This document shows, in pieces, positions 1-5,262 of a stretch of DNA of 5,262 bases (positions are counted from its first letter, which is position 1; each line of letters opens with the position of its first letter). The notes below the pieces were generated by a model. The model saw only the letters and a list, made by a program, of their open reading frames with translations. It made no database searches and was not told the DNA's origin. Source of the stretch: Negativicutes bacterium (GTDB lineage: Bacteria; Bacillota; Negativicutes; JAGOZY01); assembly GCA_018058445.1 (NCBI GenBank), contig JAGOZY010000101.1:1-5262 (forward strand), given 5' to 3'. A program made the position numbers and the translations under genes.

Positions 1-57
1 TTAACGATTAGCCAGTTTGTGGCTTGGCTTGAGCGGAGGTATCGAATTCAGACATGA
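1..57 (+). CDS. Polar amino acid ABC transporter permease, C-terminal end only (partial)
   Basis: Reading from base 1 in frame 1 gives 18 codons and a TGA stop, with the peptide [18 protein letters not shown]. An ending of the form W/hydrophobic-LERR-basic is typical of the HisM/GlnP/ArtQ family of inner-membrane permeases, which form the channel of polar amino acid importers. The stop overlaps the start of the following ATPase as ATGA (54-57), the usual sign of translational coupling within one transporter operon. Only the cytoplasmic tail lies in the window, so the membrane segments and the EAA loop that contacts the ATPase cannot be checked. The family call rests on this short tail plus the adjacent GlnQ-type ATPase. 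The substrate cannot be told. Confidence 0.8.
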   Translation, partial: LTISQFVAWLERRYRIQT

Positions 58-773
58 TTACTGTAGAGAAGCTAAATAAATCCTTCGGCTCACTTCATGT
101 ACTCAAAGACATTGATCTGACAGTCGCAGAAAAAGAGGTTGTTGTTGTGATCGGCCCTTCCGGATCGGGCAAAAGCACCCTTCTTAGATGCCTTAATTAT
201 ATGGAAGAACCTTCAAGTGGCACGATCACCATTGATGAGATCAATTTAAATAGCAGTGAAAATATCAATGCAGTGCGACGAGAAGTCGGTATGGTATTTC
301 AGCGGTTTAACCTCTTTCCTCATATGACAGTACTGGAGAATATCTGCCTTGCCCCGATGAAAGTTCGCAATACCCCAAGAGAAGAAGCCGAAGCGATCGG
401 GCGGGAATTACTCTCTAAAGTCGGACTTGAGGATAAAGAAAAAGCCTATCCAGAGCAGCTCTCTGGCGGCCAGCAACAGCGGGTTGCAATCGCAAGGGCT
501 CTTGCGATGCGCCCTAAAGTGATGCTTTTTGATGAGCCCACATCAGCACTGGACCCAGAGATGGTTAAAGAGGTTCTTGAAGTCATGAAAACTTTGGCCC
601 GTGAGGGAATGACCATGGTCGTTGTCACTCACGAGATGGGCTTTGCTAAAGAGGTCGGTCACCGAGTGATCTTTATGGACCAAGGACGGATCATGGAGAG
701 CGGTAGCCCTATTGAAATCTTTGATCATCCGAAAGAGCCTCGTACTCAAGAATTTCTCTCTAAAATTTTATAA
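54..773 (+). CDS. Polar amino acid ABC transporter ATP-binding protein (GlnQ/HisP family)
   Basis: This is a 239-residue cytoplasmic ATPase that powers uptake of a polar amino acid through the permease encoded just upstream; the family is usually about 240 residues. Every ABC motif is present: Walker [10 protein letters not shown] at 34-42, Q-loop Gln83 in [10 protein letters not shown], signature LSGGQ at 136-140, Walker B ending in LFDE with catalytic Glu161, D-loop SALD at 164-167, and switch His193 in VTHEMGFA. The segments [13 protein letters not shown] and [11 protein letters not shown] are hallmarks of the PAAT (3.A.1.3) subfamily. The ATG overlaps the permease stop by four bases. A GGAGGT ribosome site at 35-40 lies 13 bases upstream, rather far, so coupling to permease translation may help initiation. 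The substrate (glutamine, histidine, arginine, cystine and others) cannot be decided from the ATPase, so no symbol is given. The substrate-binding protein is not in the window. Confidence 0.95.
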   Translation: MITVEKLNKSFGSLHVLKDIDLTVAEKEVVVVIGPSGSGKSTLLRCLNYMEEPSSGTITIDEINLNSSENINAVRREVGMVFQRFNLFPHMTVLENICLAPMKVRNTPREEAEAIGRELLSKVGLEDKEKAYPEQLSGGQQQRVAIARALAMRPKVMLFDEPTSALDPEMVKEVLEVMKTLAREGMTMVVVTHEMGFAKEVGHRVIFMDQGRIMESGSPIEIFDHPKEPRTQEFLSKIL

Positions 774-818
774 CAAAGAGCACCTCAAACATTCCATAAG
801 AATCTTTTTTTCGTTGTG

Positions 819-848
819 AGAGGAGAAGTCATTCGTAAAAGCGAATTA
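819..848 (+). promoter_or_regulatory. Candidate sigma-H promoter for hpf
   Basis: A -35-like AGAGGAGAA (819-827) and a -10-like AGCGAATTA (840-848) are separated by 12 bases. The Bacillus sigma-H consensus, as I recall it, is RNAGGAWWW, 11-12 bases, RNNGAATWW. The -10 half matches fully, the -35 half has one mismatch (G at 825), and the spacing fits. It sits about 60-90 bases before the hpf start. In Bacillus subtilis the homologue yvyD is known to be under sigma-H and sigma-B control, which makes the match meaningful. No convincing sigma-A promoter was seen in 774-906: the TATAAG at 853-858 has no partner -35 box. The assignment is inference. Confidence 0.5.
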
Positions 849-906
849 CTCCTATAAGCAGAGACGAGTCGTCCCTGCAATTTCCCGACAAAGGAGAGAT
901 TAGATT

Positions 907-1449
907 ATGAGCAGAATTGAAGTGCGGGGAAAAAACATTGAGGTAACGCCAGCATTACGTGAATATGCAGAAAAGCGGCTTAGTAAAATTACCAGACACT
1001 TTGAAAAAATAGATGATATTATGGTTCGCTTAGCAGTCGTCAAAGACGAGCAAATTGTTGAGGTCACCATGCAAATCGGAGGAATTGTCCTTCGAAGCGA
1101 AGATCGACAAGACGATATGTATGCGGCGATAGACCTTGTTGTCGACAAGCTAGAGCGACAAATTAGAAAATACAAAACCAAGCTCAGTAAGCGAATTCGA
1201 GTCAAACAAATTGCTGTTGAAAACAGCAAAACAGAAGCACTTGCTCCTGTGCAACACGAAGAATCCTTAATTCCGGTAAAGGTAAAGAAATTTGCCTTAT
1301 CACCGATGAATCTAGAAGAAGCTATCTTGCAAATGAATCTTTTGGAGCATGATTTCTTCGCCTTCTTAAACGAAGATGTGACGACTGTCAATGTCGTATA
1401 CCGAAGAAAAGACGGCAAGTATGGGTTACTTGATTTCGTACATTCGTAA
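907..1449 (+). CDS. hpf: Ribosome hibernation promoting factor, long form (HPF/YvyD)
   Basis: This is a 180-residue cytoplasmic protein that binds the decoding region of the 30S subunit and joins two 70S ribosomes into inactive 100S dimers in starvation or stationary phase. Residues 1 to about 100 form the S30AE (RaiA-like) domain, with the typical start IEVRGKNIEVTPALREYAEKRL and a basic end, RKYKTKLSKRIRVK. A variable linker covers about 101-122. Residues about 123-180 are the dimerisation domain that marks long HPF, with LSPMNLEEAILQMNLLEHDFF and NVVYRRKDGKYGLL well conserved. The ATG is preceded by AAGGAGAG at 891-898 with eight bases of spacing, a strong ribosome site that fixes the start. 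A sigma-H-like promoter lies upstream and an intrinsic terminator begins 14 bases after the stop, so it is probably a single-gene unit. Its position ahead of secA and prfB is common in Firmicutes. Length and domains are complete, with no oddities. Confidence 0.97.
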   Translation: MSRIEVRGKNIEVTPALREYAEKRLSKITRHFEKIDDIMVRLAVVKDEQIVEVTMQIGGIVLRSEDRQDDMYAAIDLVVDKLERQIRKYKTKLSKRIRVKQIAVENSKTEALAPVQHEESLIPVKVKKFALSPMNLEEAILQMNLLEHDFFAFLNEDVTTVNVVYRRKDGKYGLLDFVHS

Positions 1450-1462
1450 AATGAATAGCAAG

Positions 1463-1491
1463 ATCCCTTTCCAAATTGGAGAGGGATTTTT
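1463..1491 (+). terminator. Intrinsic terminator of hpf
   Basis: The stem ATCCCTTTCC (1463-1472) pairs with GGAGAGGGAT (1478-1487) over ten base pairs including one T-G wobble. It closes a five-base loop AAATT (1473-1477) and runs straight into five T residues (1487-1491). The hairpin begins 14 bases after the hpf stop codon, so it should end the hpf transcript and separate it from secA. Confidence 0.88.
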
Positions 1492-1606
1492 GACTAAAGA
1501 AGAATGTCACCGAATGGAATCGGTAGAATTATTATATATTCAACAAAGTGAATCGTATATGATATATTGCCATCTAGTGACAAATAAATTTAATTTTCTA
1601 AATAAA
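1492..1606. other. AT-rich intergenic stretch with no recognised gene
   Basis: This stretch between the hpf terminator and the next promoter is visibly more AT-rich than the flanking genes. Two small perfect inverted repeats are present: ACCGA/TCGGT (1509-1513, 1520-1524) and ATTCA/TGAAT (1538-1542, 1549-1553), each with a six-base loop. A weaker sigma-A-like pair, TTGCCA (1567-1572) and TTTAAT (1589-1594) with 16 bases between, could be an additional upstream start for the small transcript described below. No open frame here has a ribosome site, so I see no protein gene. Confidence 0.5.
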
Positions 1607-1635
1607 TTGACAAGTGCCTAAAACAAAGGTATTCT
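1607..1635 (+). promoter_or_regulatory. Sigma-A-type promoter of the candidate small RNA
   Basis: A perfect -35 box TTGACA (1607-1612) is followed after exactly 17 bases by TATTCT (1630-1635), which matches four of six -10 positions. Transcription would start near 1641-1643. It lies after the hpf terminator and before the terminator at 1679-1706, so it does not obviously serve either flanking gene. The -35 quality and ideal spacing are seen directly; activity is inferred. Confidence 0.6.
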
Positions 1636-1641
1636 GTAGAC

Positions 1642-1706
1642 AGGAAGTACATCTTCCCATGAATATTGCTCCCCCTTTCCGGTTCCACAAGGAACCGGTT
1701 TTTTTT
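1642..1706 (+). ncRNA. Candidate small RNA of about 65 nucleotides between hpf and secA
   Basis: This interval runs from the predicted start of the 1607-1635 promoter to the end of the T-tract of a strong terminator. It carries a 5' hairpin GGAAG/CTTCC (1643-1647, 1653-1657, loop TACAT), a linker with a C-rich tract CTCCCCCTTT (1669-1678), and the terminator hairpin. It contains no credible coding frame. A short structured transcript with an exposed C-rich stretch and a terminator tail resembles Gram-positive regulatory RNAs that pair with Shine-Dalgarno sequences, but I do not recognise a named family. Alternatives are an attenuated leader reaching secA by readthrough, or a chance promoter match next to a second terminator for hpf. 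The 5' end could be uncertain by several bases, or lie near 1601 if the weaker upstream promoter is used. Confidence 0.4.
1679..1706 (+). terminator. Strong intrinsic terminator upstream of secA
   Basis: CCGGTTCC (1679-1686) and GGAACCGG (1691-1698) form a perfect eight-base-pair, GC-rich stem around the loop ACAA, followed by eight T residues (1699-1706). It lies about 190 bases after the hpf terminator and before the secA promoter. It either ends the candidate small RNA or acts as a backup terminator insulating secA from upstream transcription. Confidence 0.93.
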
Positions 1707-1767
1707 ATTGTTAGAACAAAATCATAAGAACTGATCGGCTGTGAAAATTGGCTAAAGATCGGTAAGG

Positions 1768-1784
1768 GTCAAATTTTGACGTCA
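1768..1784. repeat. Overlapping dyads across the secA -35 box (possible operator)
   Basis: GTCAAATTTTGAC (1768-1780) is a perfect 13-base inverted repeat centred on T1774. It overlaps a perfect eight-base palindrome, TGACGTCA (1777-1784). Together they cover the -35 hexamer of the secA promoter, where a repressor or activator could act. I cannot assign a regulator, and a perfect six-base arm arises by chance occasionally in intergenic DNA of this size. Confidence 0.35.
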
Positions 1785-1804
1785 GCCGTTGAATTTGGTA
1801 CAAT
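1776..1804 (+). promoter_or_regulatory. Sigma-A promoter of secA
   Basis: TTGACG (1776-1781, five of six) and TACAAT (1799-1804, five of six) are separated by exactly 17 bases. A start near 1811 gives a leader of about 46 bases before the secA ATG. It is placed after the 1679-1706 terminator, so secA, and probably prfB, has its own promoter. Confidence 0.8.
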
Positions 1805-1840
1805 TGTTAAGATGTCTAGGCTATGTTTAAGTAGCGGGAG

Positions 1841-1849
1841 AAAGGATGA
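1841..1849 (+). promoter_or_regulatory. secA ribosome binding site (decides the start codon)
   Basis: AAAGGATGA lies seven bases before the ATG at 1857 and matches the AAGGAGGTGA consensus with one change. It supports initiation at 1857 rather than at the in-frame TTG at 1776, which lies in the promoter's -35 box and has no ribosome site. Confidence 0.85.
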
Positions 1850-1856
1850 CCAATTC

Positions 1857-4376
1857 ATGAAAATTGTGAAGAATATATTAGAAAAAATCTTTGGTGGCTC
1901 GAATGAGCGAGATCTCGAAAAAATGCAAGAAATTGTGGAACTTATCAACAGCTACGAACCGGAATTTGAGAAAATGAGTGATGGCAATTTACGCGGTAAA
2001 ACCGCTGAGTTTAAGCAACGCTTAGCAGCGGGAGCCACTTTGGATGATATTTTACCAGAAGCTTTTGCTGTTGTTCGTGAAGGATCACGCCGGGCACTCG
2101 GAATGAGACATTTTGATGTGCAGCTTTTAGGCGGTATCACTCTTCATGAAGGCCGAATTGCTGAGATGCGAACTGGTGAAGGAAAAACATTAGTAGCGAC
2201 CTTGGCTACGTATCTAAATGCACTTGCTGGGCAAGGAGTGCACGTTATTACTGTGAATGATTATCTGGCTCGCCGGGATAGTGAGTGGATGGGCAAACTG
2301 TACACTTTTTTAGGCTTATCGGTCGGGCTGATTGTTCATGGCAAAGACAATGCAGAACGTAAAGCTGCCTACGAAGCAGATATTACTTATGGAACTAATA
2401 ATGAATTTGGCTTTGACTACCTCCGAGACAATATGGTTGTCGCTGAGAATCAAATGGTTCAACGACCACTTTCTTATGCGATTATCGATGAAGTTGACAG
2501 TATCTTGATCGATGAAGCCCGTACCCCACTAATCATTTCTGGTGCAGGCGATCAGTCGACTGATCATTACTATCAGCTTTCAAAAGTAGTCGAGAAGTTC
2601 CGTCGGGACGAAGACTACACCATTGACGAGACTTCCCATACGATTGCACCAACCGATCAAGGGATCGCCAAGGCCGAAAAAGCCTTGAAGCTGGACAACC
2701 TTTATGATGGGGATAATATGATGTATTCCCACCACTTTACTCAAGCATTACGAGGTCATTTCCTGATGGTTCGGGATAAAGACTATGTCGTAAAAGACGG
2801 CGAAGTCGTTATCGTCGATGAATTTACTGGTCGTCTGATGCAAGGACGACGTTATTCTGATGGACTTCATCAGGCGATTGAAGCGAAAGAAAATGTAAAA
2901 ATTGAGCGAGAAAGCAAAACTCTCGCAACCATTACGTTCCAAAATTATTTCCGTATGTATGGCAAACTCGCTGGTATGACAGGAACGGCAAAAACCGAAG
3001 AAGGGGAGTTCATCAATATATACCGACTTCCCGTGACGATTATCCCTACTCATCGCCCCAATGCCCGAATTGATGATCCAGACTTAGTCTTTAAGACGCG
3101 TCGGGCCAAGCATCGAGCAATTGTTCGGGACATCGTAGAGCGCTACCGCGTCGGGCAACCAGTTCTTGCAGGTACTGCATCGATTGTTCAGTCCGAAGAA
3201 CTCAGTGCTCTCCTCAAGAAAGCGGGAATTCCTCACCAAGTCTTGAATGCGAAGTTTCATGATGTTGAAGCGGAAATTATCCGTAATGCCGGACTAAAAG
3301 GTACTGTAACGATTGCTACCAATATGGCCGGTCGTGGTACTGATATTGTGCTAGGTGAAGGCGTAGCCGATCTGGGCGGTTTATATGTACTGGGTACCGA
3401 GCGCCATGAGAGTCGCCGAATTGATAATCAGCTGCGAGGCCGTTGCGCTCGTCAAGGCGATCCAGGAGAGTCTCGTTTCTATATCTCCTTAGAAGATGAC
3501 CTGATGCGTATTTTTGGGTCAAATAACATGGTTGCCAGCGTCATGGACAAGCTCGGTATGGAAGAGGACGATCCAATTGAGCACAGCATGATCACAAAAT
3601 CCATCGAGCAAGCCCAGAAAAAAGTCGAAGGACGCAACTTCGATATGCGTAAGCATATTCTTGAATATGATGATGTCATGAATGAGCAACGGAAAGTCAT
3701 CTATGCTCAGCGGGTACGAATTCTACGAGAAGATAGCCTAAAAGATCAAATCTATCACATGGTGGATAACTTGATTCATGAAATGATGGATCTGTATGTT
3801 CCTGCGAAAAAAGACCCAGAAGAGTGGGACCTCGAAGGACTTATCGCCTATGCCGAGCAATTCTTCCTAGCAGAAGAAGCTTTCACCGTTGAAAAACTAA
3901 GCACCTTCCGTCGTGACGAAATTGAAGAAGCCCTGCAAGCTGCAGCTCGCTCACACTATGAAGAGCGGGAGCAGCAAGTAGGTACTTTAGTGATGCGTGA
4001 ACTTGAGCGAGTTGTGATGCTCAAAGTACAAGATGGTAAATGGATGGATCACCTAGATGCCATGGAAATGCTTCGCCAAGGAATTAGCTTACGGGCTTAC
4101 GGGCAGAAAAATCCACTCCAAGAATACAAGCTGGAAAGCTATGAAATGTTCCAAGAGCTGATGCAGTCGGTTCAAGAGGACATTATCCGCTATATTTATC
4201 GTGTCCAAGTGGCGACTGAGCCGGAAAATCCATTAATCAATGCTCGGGAAAATCTCTCGCCTGACGGTGAGGGAACCGTGCCAGTTACAGCAGATGATGA
4301 GCCAGGCCGCAACGAACTCTGCTCTTGCGGTAGTGGAAAAAAATATAAAAGATGCTGCGGTGCAACAAAGAAATAA
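1857..4376 (+). CDS. secA: Preprotein translocase motor ATPase SecA
   Basis: SecA binds secretory preproteins and uses ATP hydrolysis to push them through SecYEG in the cytoplasmic membrane. The product is 839 residues, against 841 in Bacillus subtilis, so it is full length. Features in order: Walker A MRTGEGKT 104-111; Walker B DEVD 211-214 and then DEARTPLI; preprotein cross-linking region about 220-355; DEFTGR 321-326; AGMTGTA 372-378; [10 protein letters not shown] 488-497; motif [13 protein letters not shown] 525-535; long scaffold helix with [23 protein letters not shown] ending at 612; two-helix finger from KWMDHLDAM (728) onward; C-terminal zinc site with Cys822, 824, 833 and 834 (CXCX8CC). 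The frame stays open upstream to a TTG at 1776, but those 27 codons overlap the promoter, whereas ATG 1857 follows a good ribosome site and begins with the expected [14 protein letters not shown]. Motif VI has Cys-Ala where many SecAs have Ser-Gly; the catalytic Gln, Gly and Arg residues are kept. prfB follows after 39 bases. Confidence 0.99.
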   Translation: MKIVKNILEKIFGGSNERDLEKMQEIVELINSYEPEFEKMSDGNLRGKTAEFKQRLAAGATLDDILPEAFAVVREGSRRALGMRHFDVQLLGGITLHEGRIAEMRTGEGKTLVATLATYLNALAGQGVHVITVNDYLARRDSEWMGKLYTFLGLSVGLIVHGKDNAERKAAYEADITYGTNNEFGFDYLRDNMVVAENQMVQRPLSYAIIDEVDSILIDEARTPLIISGAGDQSTDHYYQLSKVVEKFRRDEDYTIDETSHTIAPTDQGIAKAEKALKLDNLYDGDNMMYSHHFTQALRGHFLMVRDKDYVVKDGEVVIVDEFTGRLMQGRRYSDGLHQAIEAKENVKIERESKTLATITFQNYFRMYGKLAGMTGTAKTEEGEFINIYRLPVTIIPTHRPNARIDDPDLVFKTRRAKHRAIVRDIVERYRVGQPVLAGTASIVQSEELSALLKKAGIPHQVLNAKFHDVEAEIIRNAGLKGTVTIATNMAGRGTDIVLGEGVADLGGLYVLGTERHESRRIDNQLRGRCARQGDPGESRFYISLEDDLMRIFGSNNMVASVMDKLGMEEDDPIEHSMITKSIEQAQKKVEGRNFDMRKHILEYDDVMNEQRKVIYAQRVRILREDSLKDQIYHMVDNLIHEMMDLYVPAKKDPEEWDLEGLIAYAEQFFLAEEAFTVEKLSTFRRDEIEEALQAAARSHYEEREQQVGTLVMRELERVVMLKVQDGKWMDHLDAMEMLRQGISLRAYGQKNPLQEYKLESYEMFQELMQSVQEDIIRYIYRVQVATEPENPLINARENLSPDGEGTVPVTADDEPGRNELCSCGSGKKYKRCCGATKK

Positions 4377-4380
4377 ATCG

Positions 4381-4392
4381 AGCGAATTCGCT
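4381..4392. repeat. 12-base perfect palindrome between secA and prfB
   Basis: AGCGAATTCGCT is its own reverse complement and lies four bases after the secA stop. In RNA it could form only a four-base-pair stem with a four-base loop and no T-tract follows, so it is not a terminator. It may be chance, or a minor element at the secA-prfB junction. Confidence 0.4.
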
Positions 4393-4415
4393 ACGATATG
4401 AGGATGTGAATAACG

Positions 4416-5262
4416 ATGCTTCTGGAAAATTTAAAATCAGACTTAGATCAACTCGGCCAGAAGATTGAAGAGATGAGGGGATCTCTTTGACATCCCTACA
4501 TTGGAAGAAGAAATTGCCCGCTTAGAGCATGAGATGAGTGCCCCTAATTTTTGGGATGATGCGACTCTCGCACAAAAAATAACGCAAGAACTTGCCGGGA
4601 TTAAAGAATCTTATACGTCATTCTTCGATCTGGAGCAAAAATATCAAGACGCAGCGACCCTCTGGGAGCTTGGCATTGCTGAGCAAGATGACTCAGTTGC
4701 CAATGAAGTAGAGCGCGAACTTAAGGCGGTTCGCGTTGAAATCGATCGGCAAGAGCTTCAAACCTTACTCGGCGACGAGCTCGACGGAAAGAATGCAATT
4801 CTGACCCTTCATGCTGGTGCGGGGGGGACGGAAGCCCAAGATTGGGCTCAGATGCTTCTCAGGATGTATATTCGCTGGGGCGAAAAACGAGGCTATAAAG
4901 TCGAGGTACTCGATATTATGGACGGAGACGAAGCCGGAATCAAAAGCGCGGCTCTTAAAATAAGCGGGCGCAATGCGTTCGGCTATCTAAAAGCTGAAAA
5001 GGGAGTTCATCGATTAGTTCGAATCTCTCCGTTTGATTCAAGTGGTCGCCGACATACCTCGTTTGCTGCCTTAGATGTCATGCCAGAGATTGACGATGAT
5101 ATTACCGTAGTCATCAATCCATCTGATTTGCGTATTGATACTTACCGCGCCAGCGGAGCGGGCGGACAGCATATTAATAAAACTGATTCGGCAGTACGAA
5201 TTACCCATATACCGACAGGAGCGGTAGTTGCTTGCCAAAGTGAACGTTCGCAGATTCAAAAT
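4416..5262 (+). CDS. prfB: Peptide chain release factor 2, expressed by +1 frameshift (3' end outside window)
   Basis: RF2 recognises UAA and UGA stop codons in the ribosomal A site and triggers peptide release. Translation starts at ATG 4416 after AGGATGTGA (4401-4409, six-base spacing; one mismatch to the ribosome-site consensus). It runs 24 codons to an in-frame TGA (4488-4490). Skipping T4488 shifts to the frame that stays open from 4489 to the window end. The joined product shows 282 residues of an expected 365 or so. Domain 1 is helical ([20 protein letters not shown]). Other landmarks are [12 protein letters not shown]; the stop-codon-reading SPF tripeptide at 204-206 (205-207 in E. 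coli), which marks RF2 rather than RF1; and the catalytic GGQ at 249-251 in [18 protein letters not shown]. Ala245 corresponds to E. coli position 246, where K-12 has Thr; Ala or Ser is the usual residue elsewhere. It is probably co-transcribed with secA. The reading-frame break is programmed, not a pseudogene. Confidence 0.97.
4476..4491 (+). promoter_or_regulatory. prfB programmed +1 frameshift site
   Basis: The sequence AGG GGA TCT CTT TGA C has the same layout as the E. coli prfB site (AGG GGG TAT CTT TGA C). An internal Shine-Dalgarno-like AGGGG sits one codon from the slippery CTT, followed by UGA with a C after it, a poor termination context. When RF2 is scarce, the ribosome pauses at UGA, the CUU-bound tRNA slips to UUU, and translation continues in the +1 frame with GAC. 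When RF2 is plentiful, a 24-residue peptide is released, so RF2 limits its own synthesis. Confidence 0.97.

Noticed and set aside
775..811. Possible terminator after the ABC ATPase (ATTC/GAAT stem at 791-803 then a run of T at 805-811)
   Set aside because: The stem is only four AT-rich base pairs with a five-base loop, too weak to call an intrinsic terminator, although the T-tract is real. The end of the transporter transcript is left undecided.
900..1418. A 172-codon minus-strand open frame opposite hpf
   Set aside because: It is the antisense shadow of hpf; the composition is Ser/Thr/Arg/Ile-rich with no domain, and the + strand reading is unmistakably HPF.
1509..1553. Two small inverted repeats in the AT-rich stretch
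   Set aside because: Five-base stems with six-base loops are expected by chance in such sequence and neither is followed by a T-tract or aligned with a promoter.
1391..1621. A 76-codon + strand open frame starting inside hpf
   Set aside because: It begins in another frame within the conserved end of hpf, has no ribosome site, runs through the hpf terminator hairpin and AT-rich DNA, and resembles no protein family I know.
1492..1706. 6S RNA, tmRNA or a riboswitch in the hpf-secA gap
   Set aside because: There is no long closing stem with a central bubble as in 6S RNA, no tRNA-like ends, and no recognised riboswitch core. Only a simple two-hairpin transcript can be supported.
2748..3053. A 101-codon minus-strand open frame within secA, plus several shorter ones at 446-749, 1952-2140, 3316-3700 and 5071-5259
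   Set aside because: All lie opposite strongly conserved coding sequence of glnQ-type, secA or prfB genes and show no recognisable protein features.
4488..4490. prfB as a pseudogene because of the in-frame stop
   Set aside because: The stop sits precisely in the conserved recoding signal, and the downstream frame retains SPF and GGQ at the expected positions with no other interruption.

Overview
The window looks like chromosomal DNA from a low-to-mid GC Bacillota bacterium. The gene order long-form hpf, secA, prfB on one strand is a familiar Firmicutes arrangement. A Clostridia lineage such as the Desulfitobacterium/Peptococcaceae relatives is plausible, but this is judged from protein style alone. 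All genes read on the + strand. No tRNA, rRNA, CRISPR array, insertion sequence or prophage element is visible.

Layout: (1) 1-773 is the end of a polar amino acid ABC importer operon: the last 18 codons of the membrane permease, overlapping by ATGA with a complete GlnQ/HisP-type ATPase. (2) 774-906 is a leader region with a good match to a sigma-H promoter ahead of hpf. (3) 907-1449 is hpf, the long ribosome hibernation factor, closed by a strong intrinsic terminator at 1463-1491. (4) 1492-1856 has no protein gene but is well structured. It holds an AT-rich stretch, a sigma-A-type promoter (1607-1635) that leads about 65 bases later into a second strong terminator (1679-1706), and then the secA promoter (1776-1804) with a dyad over its -35 box. 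The middle part reads as a small independent transcription unit, a candidate small RNA. (5) 1857-4376 is secA, complete at 839 residues. (6) 4416-5262 is prfB (release factor 2), interrupted at codon 25 by an in-frame UGA inside a canonical +1 programmed frameshift site and cut off by the window end.

The genes share a theme of translation and export. Hpf stores idle ribosomes as dimers, SecA drives newly made proteins through SecYEG, and RF2 ends translation at UAA and UGA and controls its own synthesis by frameshifting. secA and prfB are 39 bases apart with no terminator between them and are probably co-transcribed. hpf is separated from secA by two terminators and appears to be regulated on its own. 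The amino acid transporter is an adjacent, separate unit.

The best candidates for something undescribed are the orphan promoter-terminator unit between hpf and secA, the sigma-H-like promoter of hpf, and the dyad over the secA -35 box. The prfB frameshift is a known mechanism, but it makes the gene easy to miss in simple ORF calls.
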